Assembly (NCBI RefSeq): GCF_014230355.1
Contig: NZ_JACLAX010000012.1
Location: 1 to 64,000, forward strand
Source of the DNA: Novosphingobium piscinae
GTDB lineage: Bacteria; Pseudomonadota; Alphaproteobacteria; Sphingomonadales; Sphingomonadaceae
DNA: 64,000 bases
Reading direction: 5' to 3'
The position numbers and the translations under genes are program-made. Under the pieces are notes generated by a model. That model saw only the letters and a program-made list of their open reading frames with translations. It searched no databases and had not been told where the DNA came from. The stretch's first letter is position 1. The number at the start of each line of letters is the position of its first letter. Shown here piece by piece: positions 45,651 to 54,570 of the stretch.

Positions 45651-45926
45651 TCCCAGAATGTCCGATTCCTTCATGATCAGCAGGTCCTCGCCCGAGACCT
45701 TGACCTCGGTGCCCGACCACTTGCCGAACAGCACGCGATCGCCGATCTTGACGTCGAGCGGGGTAACCTTGCCGTCCTCGGCGCGGGCGCCCGAGCCGAC
45801 CGCCACGATTTCACCCTCGGCGGGCTTTTCCTTGGCGCTGTCGGGGATGATGATGCCGCCGGCCGTCTTTTCCTCGGCCTCGACGCGACGGACCAGCACG
45901 CGGTCGTGCAGCGGACGAAAAGTCAT
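45639..45926 (-). CDS. groES: Co-chaperonin GroES (Hsp10)
   Basis: Caps the GroEL cavity. Start ATG at 45926 ([44 protein letters not shown]), 95 residues, the usual size. The mobile loop [18 protein letters not shown] is intact. The first gene of the operon, transcribed from a promoter overlapping the CIRCE element. The frame is open 14 codons further upstream but covers the operator, so I reject that extension. Confidence 0.97.
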   Translation of the reverse strand: MTFRPLHDRVLVRRVEAEEKTAGGIIIPDSAKEKPAEGEIVAVGSGARAEDGKVTPLDVKIGDRVLFGKWSGTEVKVSGEDLLIMKESDILGVIG

Positions 45927-45957
45927 GAGTGTACCTCTTCCAAAGGTTGCATGGATT

Positions 45958-45984
45958 TTGGCACTCACCGGTGGAGAGTGCCAG
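45958..45984 (-). promoter_or_regulatory. CIRCE operator (HrcA binding site) of groESL
   Basis: TTGGCACTC (45958-45966), nine bases, GAGTGCCAG (45976-45984): one substitution in each arm from the CIRCE consensus TTAGCACTC-N9-GAGTGCTAA, and the two substitutions keep pairing (G-C in place of A-T). It lies 32-58 bases upstream of the groES ATG, the usual position. Confidence 0.9.
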
Positions 45985-45991
45985 CGCCGCG

Positions 45992-46020
45992 GATATGGGA
46001 GGGGGTGCAGGCAGCGTCAA
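45992..46020 (-). promoter_or_regulatory. Promoter of groESL
   Basis: Reading the minus strand: TTGACG (46020-46015), 17 bases, CATATC (45997-45992). The predicted start falls at the upstream edge of the CIRCE site, so HrcA binding would block initiation. Matches to the housekeeping consensus are five of six and three of six. Confidence 0.65.
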
Positions 46021-46062
46021 GGATTCGCCGCGTGAAAAATTTTCGGGGGCCGGCGGTGGTGT

Positions 46063-46166
46063 GTGGGCTTCGACAGGCTCAGCCCGGGCGGGCCTTGATG
46101 CGGTGACCAGAAACCGCCCGGCCCCAGGCTTAAGCATCCGCTCGGGCTGAGCCTGTCGAAGCCCAC
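46063..46166. repeat. Intergenic inverted repeat, GGCTTCGACAGGCTCAG family (copy 2)
   Basis: Left arm 46063-46091 begins GTGGGCTTCGACAGGCTCAG; right arm 46138-46166 is CCGCTCGGGCTGAGCCTGTC and onward, its near-exact complement. It is the same family as 26700-26822, with a different inner sequence. It lies between groES and pdeM. Confidence 0.85.
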
Positions 46167-46191
46167 GCGCTGCGGCCCGGCCCTCCGGCGC

Positions 46192-46884
46192 TCACCCCCG
46201 CCACAGCGGGTATTCGACCAACCGGTCGCCCGCCGCCAGCACCGCGTCGATCGCCCGCGCCGGCTGCAGCGCCGCGAGGATCGCCGGGTCGGCCGCGTCC
46301 ATCCCTCCGGTCAGCGCGCCGAAGGCGGGGAGCACGAGCTGGCGCTCGCTGCGCACCGCGCAGGGCCGGGCGATCTGCCGCCCGCGCACCCGCACGCGCA
46401 GCTTGGGATGGTAATGCCCCGACAGCTCGGGCGCGGCGGTGGCGGCGCTGGCCTGGTGGCGCAGCGCCACCCCGCCCACCGCGAGGGCCTCGGTCACCAT
46501 GCCGCCCCAGGTCCCGGCGGGGGCCAGCACCGGATCGTGGTTGCCGGTGATCCACACCCAGTCGGTCGCGCGGGTCAGCGCGGCCAGCATCCCGGCGGCG
46601 TGGGGCTCAAGCCGGGCGGGGCCTTCGGCGTCGTGGAAATTGTCGCCCAGACAGAACACCCGCCGCGCCCCGGTCTGGCGCAGCGCCGCGGCGACCCGGC
46701 CCAGCGTCTCGCGGCTGTCGTAGGGTGGCAGGAACTGCCCGGTGCGGGCATAGGCGCTGGCCTTCTCGAGGTGGAGGTCGGCCACCAGCAGCGCATTCTC
46801 GGCCGGCCAGAACAGCGCCTGCCCGCCGCCCTTCCGTCCGGCCACCCAGCGCCATTCCTGCCCAGCGAACGAAAAGGGAACCAT
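46192..46884 (-). CDS. pdeM: Ligase-associated phosphoesterase PdeM
   Basis: Calcineurin-like metallophosphoesterase of the ligase-associated DNA damage response set. 230 residues from the ATG at 46884 (MVPFSFAGQEWRWVAGRKGGG). Metal-binding motifs are VADLHLEKAS (near residue 36), FCLGDNFHDAEG (near 77), WITGNHDPVLA (near 116) and the late SGHYHPKLRVRVRGRQIARPC. The frame stays open upstream but without conserved content. In relatives pdeM lies beside the DEXH helicase; here that helicase is 35 kb away. It is divergent from hemF. Confidence 0.87.
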   Translation of the reverse strand: MVPFSFAGQEWRWVAGRKGGGQALFWPAENALLVADLHLEKASAYARTGQFLPPYDSRETLGRVAAALRQTGARRVFCLGDNFHDAEGPARLEPHAAGMLAALTRATDWVWITGNHDPVLAPAGTWGGMVTEALAVGGVALRHQASAATAAPELSGHYHPKLRVRVRGRQIARPCAVRSERQLVLPAFGALTGGMDAADPAILAALQPARAIDAVLAAGDRLVEYPLWRG

Positions 46885-47007
46885 GTTGCGCGCTTGCCGG
46901 AACTGCGGGCAGATGGCAAGGGTCGGCCGGGGCGTCCGGCGCGCGGGTCCACACTGCGCCGGACCGGACCTGGATGATGCCGGACCCGAACCAAGGGAGA
47001 GGACTGC

Positions 47008-47892
47008 TTGACCGACTGGACACCGTACACCGAACGCGCCCGGCAGTGGTTCGAGCACCTGCGCGACCTGATCTGCGCCGAATTCGAGGCGATTGAGCGC
47101 GAAGCCGGCAGCGCGGCCAGCTTCGCCTATACCCCCTGGACCCGCCAGTCGGTCGAGGGCGAGGGCGAGGGCCAGGACACCGGCGGCGGCACCCAGGGGC
47201 TGATGAAGGGCAAGGTCTTCGAGAAGGTCGGGGTCAACGTCTCGACCGTGCGCGGCGCCTTCAGCCCGCAGTTCGCCGGCTCGGTCAACGGCGCCAGCGC
47301 CGACAGCCCGGGTTTTTCCGCCACCGGGATCAGCCTGGTCGCGCACATGGCCAATCCGCATGTTCCCGCGGTGCACATGAACACCCGCTTCCTCACCACC
47401 ACCAAGGCCTGGTTCGGCGGCGGCGCCGATCTCAACCCGCCGCTGCCCTATGACGAGGACACCGCCGAGTTCCACGCCGAGTTCAAGGCCGCCTGCGACC
47501 GCCACAGCCCGGACTACTATGCCAAGCACAAGGCCTGGGCCGACGAGTACTTCTACATCCCGCACCGCAAGGTCCACCGCGGGGTCGGCGGGATCTTCTA
47601 CGATCACCTCGAATGCACGCCGGATGAGGACGGGGGCTCGGCCATGTGGGAGGCGAACTTCGCCTATACCCAGGATGTCGGCCGCGCCTTCCTCAGCGTG
47701 TTCCCGCGGCTGGTGCGGCGCCGCATGGGGCTGGACTTCACGCCGGCGGACAAGGCCCAGCAGCTCGAATGGCGCGGGCGCTATGCCGAATTCAACCTGG
47801 TCTACGATCGCGGCACGCTGTTCGGGCTCAAGACCGGCGGCAATATCGACGCGATCCTGATGAGCCTGCCGCCCGAGGCCACCTGGTCCTGA
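47008..47892 (+). CDS. hemF: Oxygen-dependent coproporphyrinogen III oxidase
   Basis: Converts coproporphyrinogen III to protoporphyrinogen IX in haem synthesis using O2. 294 residues. The start is TTG at 47008, four bases after GGGAGAGGA, a very strong ribosome site; no ATG lies in a better position. The family signature NPHVPAVHMNTRFL is near residue 115, with WFGGGADLNPP after it and the substrate-site YFYIPHRKVHRGVGGIFYD further on. The oxygen-independent hemN is not in the window. The use of TTG may keep expression low. Confidence 0.96.
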   Translation: MTDWTPYTERARQWFEHLRDLICAEFEAIEREAGSAASFAYTPWTRQSVEGEGEGQDTGGGTQGLMKGKVFEKVGVNVSTVRGAFSPQFAGSVNGASADSPGFSATGISLVAHMANPHVPAVHMNTRFLTTTKAWFGGGADLNPPLPYDEDTAEFHAEFKAACDRHSPDYYAKHKAWADEYFYIPHRKVHRGVGGIFYDHLECTPDEDGGSAMWEANFAYTQDVGRAFLSVFPRLVRRRMGLDFTPADKAQQLEWRGRYAEFNLVYDRGTLFGLKTGGNIDAILMSLPPEATWS

Positions 47893-48028
47893 GCCGGCCG
47901 GCGCGGCGCTGGTCCGCGCGCGGGGCACCAGGCCGGGTCCCGCGCGTTGCCAGCCCAGCCAGCCCGTGCCGGCCAGCCCGTGCCGGCGGCCCGCCCCGGC
48001 GACCCGCGCGGGGCCAAGGAGGATGCCG

Positions 48029-48616
48029 ATGACCCGTGCCAAGCTGATCCCCGCCCCCCGGGCGCTGGCCCTGCCCGCGGCCCTGGCCGTTGCCGTGCCC
48101 GCCGCGCTTGTCGTCGCGGGGCCGGCTGCCGCCACCGCAGCCGAACCGACCGCCCCCGCGCTGGCGCCGCCGCTCGCCACGGCCAGGCTGGTCCATTCCG
48201 ACGGGACTCCCGCCGGGCTGGCGCGGATCATCTCGGCTGATGGCCACGCGGTGATCGTGGTCGAGATCACTGGCGTTCCCGCCGGGCCGCACGGGCTGCA
48301 CCTGCACGCGGTCGGCCAGTGCGCCGGTCCCGCCTTCCTCTCCGCCGGGAGCCACCTCAACCCCGCGGCCAAGGCGCACGGGATCGACAATCCGGCGGGC
48401 AGCCACCTCGGCGACCTGCCCAACCTGACCGCCGACGCCCAGGGCCGGATCAGCGCCCGCATCCACTTCGCCGGCGATCCCCAGGCACTTGCCACCGCGC
48501 TGTTCGATGCCGATGGCAGCGCGCTGGTGCTCCACGCCGGTCCCGATGACTACAAGACCGATCCCGCCGGCAACAGCGGCTCGCGGATCGTCTGCGGGGT
48601 CCTGACCAAGGGGTAG
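48029..48616 (+). CDS. sodC: Periplasmic Cu/Zn superoxide dismutase
   Basis: Dismutates superoxide outside the cytoplasm. Start at the ATG at 48029, six bases after AAGGAGG; a second ATG two codons upstream is too close to the ribosome site. The signal peptide runs to about residue 40 (ALAVAVPAALVVAGPAAATA). Metal ligands are all present: His in GLHLHAVGQC, SHLNP, AHG, the HLGDLPN segment with Asp, and LVLHAGPDDY; the catalytic Arg is in GSRIVCGV. The Cys pair (GQC, VCG) can form the intrasubunit disulfide. 195 residues. It follows hemF at 136 bases with its own strong start. Confidence 0.95.
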   Translation: MTRAKLIPAPRALALPAALAVAVPAALVVAGPAAATAAEPTAPALAPPLATARLVHSDGTPAGLARIISADGHAVIVVEITGVPAGPHGLHLHAVGQCAGPAFLSAGSHLNPAAKAHGIDNPAGSHLGDLPNLTADAQGRISARIHFAGDPQALATALFDADGSALVLHAGPDDYKTDPAGNSGSRIVCGVLTKG

Positions 48617-48691
48617 GGCTGGCCTCTCCGCCCGCCGCCCGCCGCGGATCACCCCTTTCCTACCCGCCGCCGATCGGTCCTAATCCGGCGG

Positions 48692-49195
48692 ATGACCCAA
48701 CCCACCGCCCGCCGCCGCCTTCCCGCGTTCCATCCTGTCCCGCTGCGCACCCGCGGCGATGGCTGGACCCCGCCGCGCCAGGCGCGGTTCATCGGCCATC
48801 TGGCCGAGACGCGCTGCGTGCGCACCGCCGCGGCGCGGGTCGGGCTGAGCCGCGAGAGTGCCTATCGCCTGCGCCGCCGCGCCGGGGCCGAGGGCTTCGC
48901 CGCGGCCTGGGACATCGCGCTTGGCCGCGCCCCGCGCAGCCGGCCCGCACCGCTGCGGAAGGTCACAGTGGCCGGGCTGCTCCACCGCCTCGAACAGGGT
49001 ACGCTGCGGCCGGTGCTGCACCGCGGGCAGCTGAGCCATGTGGTTGAGCGCGCAGACAATTCCGCGTTGCTGGCCCTGCTTGCCCGCCACGCCCGGGCCG
49101 CCGGACGGCGCGACCAGGCCGATCGCACGGCCGGCACAAAAACGCGCGGCAGGTGTCAACGCCCTTGCCCTTGGCCCCCGGTTCCGCCCATCTAG
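48692..49195 (+). CDS. Small helix-turn-helix protein of unknown function
   Basis: 167 residues, not a named family. Residues about 20-80 form a predicted HTH (RQARFIGHLAETRCVRTAAARVGLSRESAYRLRRRAGAEGFAAAWDIAL), a layout resembling phage terminase small subunit or resolvase-type HTH and seen in small sphingomonad proteins. The remainder is Arg/Ala-rich, with a helical LHRLEQGTLRPVLHRGQLSHVVERADNSALLALLARHA, and a Pro/Arg tail of doubtful reality near the end. It ends eight bases before rsh, so read-through into rsh is possible. DNA binding is likely; target unknown. Confidence 0.6.
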   Translation: MTQPTARRRLPAFHPVPLRTRGDGWTPPRQARFIGHLAETRCVRTAAARVGLSRESAYRLRRRAGAEGFAAAWDIALGRAPRSRPAPLRKVTVAGLLHRLEQGTLRPVLHRGQLSHVVERADNSALLALLARHARAAGRRDQADRTAGTKTRGRCQRPCPWPPVPPI

Positions 49196-49202
49196 CGATT
49201 GT

Positions 49203-51296
49203 ATGCTCCGCCAATACGAACTCGTCGAAAGGGTGAAGGCCTATAATCCGGAGGCGGACGAGGCCCTGCTCAACCGCGCCTATGTCTACACCGTGCAGAA
49301 GCACGGCACGCAGAAGCGGGCCAGCGGCGATCCCTATTTCTCGCACCCGGTCGAGGTGGCCGGGCTGATGACCGAGCTCGAGCTCGACCAGGACACGATC
49401 ATCACCGCGCTGCTCCACGACACGGTCGAGGATACCCTCGCCACGGTCGAGGAGGTCGAGCGGCTGTTCGGGCCAGACGTGGCGCGGCTGGTCGACGGGG
49501 TCACCAAGCTCTCGAAGATCGAGGCGATGACCGAGAGCGAGCGGGCTGCCGAAAACCTCCGCAAGTTCCTGCTGGCGATGAGCGAGGACCTGCGCGTGCT
49601 GCTGGTCAAGCTGGCCGACCGGCTGCACAACATGCGCACGCTCCACTTCATCAAGAGCGAGGACAAGCGCCGCCGCATCGCCCGCGAGACGATGGAGATC
49701 TACGCCCCGCTGGCCGAGCGGGTGGGCATGTACGAATACATGCGCGAGATGCAGCTGCTGGCCTTCGAGCAGCTCGAGCCCGAAGCCTATGCCACGATCA
49801 CCGGGCGGCTGGCGCAGATCCGCAGCTCGGAAGGCGGCCAGGTCGATGCGATCGCGCTGTCGATCAAGCAGGCCCTGGCCGAGGCCGGGCTGAAGGTCGA
49901 GGTCTCGGGACGCGAGAAGCACCCCTATTCGATCTGGAAGAAGATGGCCGAACGCCATGTCTCCTTCGAGCAGATCACCGATATCATGGCCTTCCGCGTG
50001 ATCGTCGACAGCGTCGAGGAGTGCTACCGCACGCTCGGCGTGCTGCACCAGACCTGGCAGATGATCCCGGGCCGCTTCAAGGACTACATCTCCACCCCCA
50101 AGTCGAACGGCTACCGTTCGCTCCACACCGCGCTGATCTTCGAGAACTCGATGCGGATGGAGGTGCAGATCCGCACCCGCGGCATGCACGAGACCAACGA
50201 GTACGGCCTGGCCGCGCACTGGTCGTACAAGCAGGGCGGGGTCCGCCCCGATGGCGAGGTGCGCTGGCTGCGCGACCTGATCGAGATCGTCGACGCCAGC
50301 CACGATGCCGAGGAGCTGCTCGAGCACACCCGCCTGGCGATCTACCAGGACCGCATCTTCGCCTTCACCCCCAAGGGCGCGCTGCACCAGCTGCCCAAGG
50401 GCGCCACCCCGATCGACTTTGCCTATGCGGTCCACACCGATCTGGGCAGCATGGCGGTGGGGGCCAAGATCAACGGCCGCCACGTGCCGTTGCGCACCCC
50501 GCTGGGCAATGGCGACGTGGTCGAGATCATCAAGAGCAAGAATTCCTCGCCGCAGCTCTCGTGGCTGTCCTTCGTCGTCACCGGCAAGGCCCGCGCCGCG
50601 ATCCGCCGCGCGGTGCGTGCCAAGGAGCGCGAGGAGATCGCCGCGATCGGGCGCAAGCTCTACGAGGAGATCGCCGGGCGCCTGCCCACCAAGGTCGGCA
50701 AGAAGGCGCTCAAGGAGGCGGTGCAGCGGCTCGGGCTGGAGGACGAGGACGACCTGATGGTCGCGATCGGCACGGCCAAGATCGACGACCGCTCGGTGAT
50801 GGAGGCGCTGGTCCCGGGTTCGGCGCGGACCATCACCGATCCCGAGGACTGGCCCAAGCAGGAGCGCGCGATCTCGATCCGCGGGCTCACCCCGGGGATG
50901 GGCTTCCGGCTCGCCGACTGCTGCCACCCGGTCCCGGGCGACCGGATCGTCGGGCTGCGCCGCCCGGGCGAGGGGGTCGAGGTCCACGCGATCGACTGCC
51001 TCAAGCTGGCCGACGGGATCGATGCCGACTGGCTCGACCTGTCCTGGGGCGAACGCAGCACCGGCGCGGTCGGCCAGGTGCGCTGCGTGCTCTACAACCG
51101 CCCGGGTACGCTCGCCGAGATGACCGGGATCTTCGCCAATGCCCGGGCCAACATCGTGCGGCTGGAAATGACCGGGCGCGACAGCCTGTTCGGCACCTAC
51201 GAGGTGGATATCGAGGTGACCGATCTCGCCCATCTCACCCGCATCGTCTCGGCGCTGCGCGCGAGCGAGGCGGTGGCGACGGCGGACCGGCTGTAG
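49203..51296 (+). CDS. rsh: Bifunctional (p)ppGpp synthetase/hydrolase (Rsh, RelA/SpoT family)
   Basis: Controls the stringent-response alarmone (p)ppGpp. 697 residues from the ATG at 49203 (MLRQYELVERVKAYNPEADEALLNRAY). The hydrolase HD motif is intact (LLHDTVEDT, near residue 71) with RLHNMRTL later; the synthetase site has RFKDYISTPKSNGYRSLHT near 305 and the Glu-rich EVQIRTRGMHETNEYG; a TGS domain (AFTPKGALHQLPKGATPIDFAYAVHTDLG, about 385-450) and a C-terminal ACT domain (VRCVLYNRPGTLAEMTGIFANARANIVRLEM) follow. A single bifunctional Rsh is typical of alphaproteobacteria. The start is close to the end of the HTH gene. Confidence 0.97.
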   Translation: MLRQYELVERVKAYNPEADEALLNRAYVYTVQKHGTQKRASGDPYFSHPVEVAGLMTELELDQDTIITALLHDTVEDTLATVEEVERLFGPDVARLVDGVTKLSKIEAMTESERAAENLRKFLLAMSEDLRVLLVKLADRLHNMRTLHFIKSEDKRRRIARETMEIYAPLAERVGMYEYMREMQLLAFEQLEPEAYATITGRLAQIRSSEGGQVDAIALSIKQALAEAGLKVEVSGREKHPYSIWKKMAERHVSFEQITDIMAFRVIVDSVEECYRTLGVLHQTWQMIPGRFKDYISTPKSNGYRSLHTALIFENSMRMEVQIRTRGMHETNEYGLAAHWSYKQGGVRPDGEVRWLRDLIEIVDASHDAEELLEHTRLAIYQDRIFAFTPKGALHQLPKGATPIDFAYAVHTDLGSMAVGAKINGRHVPLRTPLGNGDVVEIIKSKNSSPQLSWLSFVVTGKARAAIRRAVRAKEREEIAAIGRKLYEEIAGRLPTKVGKKALKEAVQRLGLEDEDDLMVAIGTAKIDDRSVMEALVPGSARTITDPEDWPKQERAISIRGLTPGMGFRLADCCHPVPGDRIVGLRRPGEGVEVHAIDCLKLADGIDADWLDLSWGERSTGAVGQVRCVLYNRPGTLAEMTGIFANARANIVRLEMTGRDSLFGTYEVDIEVTDLAHLTRIVSALRASEAVATADRL

Positions 51297-51337
51297 GCGG
51301 GAAGGGGGACACAGGAACAGACCTCTGCCGGATCAGG

Positions 51338-52417
51338 CTAAGGCGCCCGGCGCACCGGCACCGGCAGGTTGCAGATGTCGACCCCGCCGGCGGGCTTGAC
51401 GAAGAACGTGTCGCGGCGGTTGGCGCGCGCCTCGACATAGCGGGCGAAGCTGGCGGCTGCGGTCGACAGCGCTTGGTAGCGCGGCAGGTCGGGGACCGCG
51501 CTGCCGAGGCGGATCGTGCGGATCGCCGTACGCTCGGCGGCGCTCTGGTAGAACCCCAGCGGCCCGGTGCCGCGCGGCAGGGAGGAGAGATGCTCGATCC
51601 CCTCGATCACCCGGCCGACCACGGCGATGTTGCGGTCGAGGTGGCGCGGCGGGGTGCCGATCACCGCGTAGAGCTCGGCCCCGGTCCCGGCATCGGGCGG
51701 CATGTTGCGGCCGACGCCGACCGTGCCGTAGCAGTGGATCGGCCAGGCCTGGACCGGGGCAACCGTCTTCCACGCCTTGGGCGGGCCCTCGGGATAGCCG
51801 AGCGCGACCGGGAAGCCGCCACGGAAGCCGAAGGCGGCGGCATAGGCATCGCGCACCGGCGCGGTGATCGCGGCCGGGGCGGCCGGGCTGGGCGGGGGCA
51901 CCTCGGGCGCGGTCTGGCCCATCGGGGTGAGCGCCCAGGGCACGAGTCCGGGAGCCCACCGTGCCGCATAGTCCTGCTCCGTGGTGGGGGAGAGGCCGGC
52001 GGGCAGCGGGCGCGCTTTCGCCTTGTCCTCCGCCTCGGCATCCCCCCACTGCACCACGTAGTTGTCCTGGACGCGGTTGACCGACAGCCCGTCCCACCAG
52101 CCGGCCGTCGCCAGCTGGCGCAGGTTGGCGATCCACGGCCGGGCGAAGGGCTCGGGCAGCAGCTGGATCACCACCCGGCGCGGCCTGCCCGGCCGATCCT
52201 GGCCGGCAGCGTCGGGGGCCAGGTCCATCACCAGCAGGTCGTCCGCGGCGATGGCGGCCCAGTCATCCGCCGGGGCTGCGGCGACGATCTCGGCCGGGGT
52301 CGGCACCGGCGTGGCCGCCTGTGCCGGCGCAGCGGCGGCGACCAGCAGCGCGGCGGCGCGCAGCACGGGGGCGGGGAGCGGGGCGGAGCGGGCGGTACGG
52401 CGCGGCGGGGTCGGCAT
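51338..52417 (-). CDS. Exported cyclophilin-type peptidylprolyl isomerase
   Basis: Periplasmic protein of 359 residues with signal peptide (VLRAAALLVAAAAPAQAA). Cyclophilin-like strands are visible: VVIQLLPEPFARPWIANLRQLATAGWWDGLSVNRVQDNYVVQWGD near residue 80-125, and GTVGVGRNMPPDAGTGAELYAVIGTPPRHLDRNIAVVGRVIEGIEHLSSLPRG near 230-285. A large Pro/Ala-rich insert (about 130-225) separates the two halves, as in some sphingomonad homologues, so activity as an isomerase is plausible but unproven. It converges with rsh and has no partner. Confidence 0.82.
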   Translation of the reverse strand: MPTPPRRTARSAPLPAPVLRAAALLVAAAAPAQAATPVPTPAEIVAAAPADDWAAIAADDLLVMDLAPDAAGQDRPGRPRRVVIQLLPEPFARPWIANLRQLATAGWWDGLSVNRVQDNYVVQWGDAEAEDKAKARPLPAGLSPTTEQDYAARWAPGLVPWALTPMGQTAPEVPPPSPAAPAAITAPVRDAYAAAFGFRGGFPVALGYPEGPPKAWKTVAPVQAWPIHCYGTVGVGRNMPPDAGTGAELYAVIGTPPRHLDRNIAVVGRVIEGIEHLSSLPRGTGPLGFYQSAAERTAIRTIRLGSAVPDLPRYQALSTAAASFARYVEARANRRDTFFVKPAGGVDICNLPVPVRRAP

Positions 52418-52493
52418 GGCCGTACTGTGCCACGCACCCGGCGCTTGCGAAACCCCCCGGCCCTCGCTAGGGCGCTGGCCTTCCAGTGCACGC

Positions 52494-52584
52494 GGAGCGG
52501 TGGCCGAGTGGTCGAAGGCGCTCGCCTGGAAAGTGAGTATACGTCAAAAGCGTATCGAGGGTTCGAATCCCTCCCGCTCCGCCA
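52494..52584 (+). tRNA. tRNA-Ser (anticodon GGA)
   Basis: Acceptor arms GGAGCGG (52494-52500) and CCGCTCC (52574-52580) pair fully; G73 is followed by an encoded CCA (52582-52584). The anticodon stem CTCGC/GTGAG encloses CTGGAAA, giving GGA at 52528-52530. The long variable arm (TATACG / CGTATC) is characteristic of serine tRNA. Confidence 0.97.
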
Positions 52585-52624
52585 CTGCGCCCGGCCGCTG
52601 CCGGCTTCCGCTGCGCCTCCGCCG

Positions 52625-54466
52625 TCAGCTCCGGCTCGCGATCCATTCGTCGACGCGGCGCTCGAGGATGCCGAGCGGCTGCGAGCCGTCGCTGATGATC
52701 AGGTCGTTGAAGCCCTTGATGTCGAAACGGGCGCCCAGCGCCGCCTCGGCCTTGCGGCGCAGCTCGTTGATCTTGATCATGCCGATCTTGTAGCCGGTCG
52801 CCTGGCCGGGCAGGGTGATGTAACGCCGCACCTCCGACCGCGCCTGGTCGGGCGAGAGACGGCCGGTCTTGATCATGAAGTCGACCGCCTGGTCCTCGGT
52901 CCAGCCGAGCGCGTGGAGCCCGGTGTCGACCACCAGCCGGGCGGCCCGGAAGTGTTCCTGGTCGAGCCGCATGAAGTCCTCGGCCACGTCCTGGTAGGCG
53001 CCCATCTCCTTGCAGAGCTGTTCGGAATAGAGGCCCCAGCCCTCCCCGAAGGCGACATAGCCGCCGACCAGCCGGAACCGGGGGGTGCCGGTCTGGCGGG
53101 CCTGGATGTCGCCCTGCATGACGTGGCCCGGCACGGCCTCGTGGCACATCAGGTCGGTAAGCTTGGCCGGGTCCTTGGTCTGGCCGAGCAGGTGAACGTA
53201 GACCCGGCCCGGGCGCACGCCGTCCGGGCTCGGTGCGGCGGCATGGGCGGCGCCGCCCGCCACCTCGCTGAACGCCGGTTCGCGCAGCACCTCCATGCGG
53301 TACTGCGGCAGGGCGTTGAAGTGGCTGGAGAGCAGCGTGCGGTTGCGCGCGACGATCGCGTTGGCGCGGCGCAGGTAGTCCTCGCGCAGCGCGTCGGTCC
53401 ACGGCTGCGGCGGGAAGCGCTTGGCGCGGTCGGCATAGAAGGCCTGGTGATCGGCAAAGCCCGCGCTGCGCGCCAGCTGGTCCTGCTCGCCCTCGATCCG
53501 CTTGAGCTCGGCCAGGCCGATCGCGTGGATCTGCCGCGCGGTCAGGTCGAGCGTGGTGTTCAGCCGCAGCGCCGCAGCATACCAGGCGGCCCCGCTGGGC
53601 AGCGAGATCGCGCCGACCCGGCCACTCGGCGCGGTCGCCAGCGCGCCTTGGCCCCAGGCGATCACCCGGGCATAGGCGGGCTGCAGGGCCAGCAGCGCGG
53701 CGCGGGTCTCGGCGAGCAGCGCCTCGGCCTCGGCCGCGGTCACCGTGCCGGCCGCCTGGAGCTTGCCGACCTTGGCGCGGGCATCGGCCCAGAGCGGCGC
53801 CTCCGCCCCTTCCGTGAAGGGCGCGCCGGAGATCAGCTTGCCCGCGCCGGCGATCACCCGCTCGACCTGGAAGCGCGGCGCGCGGATCCCGACCTGCTCG
53901 GACTGGCGGGTCTGGGCCAGCGCCGTGTCGAGCACCGCCGGAATGCCCCGCAACCGCGCGTTGTAGGCCCGCATGTCCGCGGCATCGGCCACGGTGTGGG
54001 TGTTGATCAGGAAATCGGGCAGGGTCGCATGGATCGAATAGAGGAACGAGTAGAACGGCGGCTGGAACCGGCGATAGCGGTACTGCAGCTCCATGCGCTC
54101 GAGTTCGACCAGCCAGATGTCGTAGTTGGTCCGGCCCTTGGCTGAGAGCCGGTCACGGACGAAGCCTGCCTTCAGCCGCGCCGCGCTGGCCCGCCGGGCG
54201 ACGAGCCGGCGCAGCTGGGCGGCCTCGCTGATGTCGTCGAGCCGGTCCTTGCCGTCCTTGAGGCCCAGCCGCGTGGCCAGCTGCGGGCGCTGCTGCAGGT
54301 CGGCGGCGAATTCGCGGTCGAGAAAGGCGGTGAGCCGCGCGTCCTCGGCCGCGGCATCGGCTGGAGTGGCCGCCGCCGCCCCGGCGGCAGACTGGGCTGT
54401 GGCAACGGCGGGAAGCGTCAGCAAGGTCGCCGCGGTCGCGGCGAGGAACAGGGTGCGCTGGATCAT
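52625..54466 (-). CDS. DUF885 exported metallopeptidase-like protein
   Basis: 613 residues with signal peptide (LAATAATLLTLPAVATAQ). DUF885 proteins resemble thermolysin-fold peptidases: the zinc motif is HEAVPGH in LTDLMCHEAVPGHVMQ near residue 440, with the downstream Glu in FGEGWGLYSEQLCKEMGAY near 475 and a final GYKIGMIKINELR. The family is large in sphingomonads and its substrates are unknown. It is 104 bases after the PHA-related gene on the same strand; the gap suggests a separate promoter. A tRNA-Ser lies immediately downstream on the other strand. Confidence 0.9.
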   Translation of the reverse strand: MIQRTLFLAATAATLLTLPAVATAQSAAGAAAATPADAAAEDARLTAFLDREFAADLQQRPQLATRLGLKDGKDRLDDISEAAQLRRLVARRASAARLKAGFVRDRLSAKGRTNYDIWLVELERMELQYRYRRFQPPFYSFLYSIHATLPDFLINTHTVADAADMRAYNARLRGIPAVLDTALAQTRQSEQVGIRAPRFQVERVIAGAGKLISGAPFTEGAEAPLWADARAKVGKLQAAGTVTAAEAEALLAETRAALLALQPAYARVIAWGQGALATAPSGRVGAISLPSGAAWYAAALRLNTTLDLTARQIHAIGLAELKRIEGEQDQLARSAGFADHQAFYADRAKRFPPQPWTDALREDYLRRANAIVARNRTLLSSHFNALPQYRMEVLREPAFSEVAGGAAHAAAPSPDGVRPGRVYVHLLGQTKDPAKLTDLMCHEAVPGHVMQGDIQARQTGTPRFRLVGGYVAFGEGWGLYSEQLCKEMGAYQDVAEDFMRLDQEHFRAARLVVDTGLHALGWTEDQAVDFMIKTGRLSPDQARSEVRRYITLPGQATGYKIGMIKINELRRKAEAALGARFDIKGFNDLIISDGSQPLGILERRVDEWIASRS

Positions 54467-54570
54467 GGGAAGCCTTTTTCGTGTGGGATCGCCCGCAACG
54501 GGCCTGGGCTCAGGCTAACGGCCGCGCGCCCCGCTCCAAGCCTCCGCACCCCGGCATCCCCCGCTGGCGC

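Noticed and set aside
52521-52560. TATACGTC in the tRNA-Ser variable arm as a third MerR site
   Set aside because: It is part of the tRNA secondary structure and lies in no promoter.
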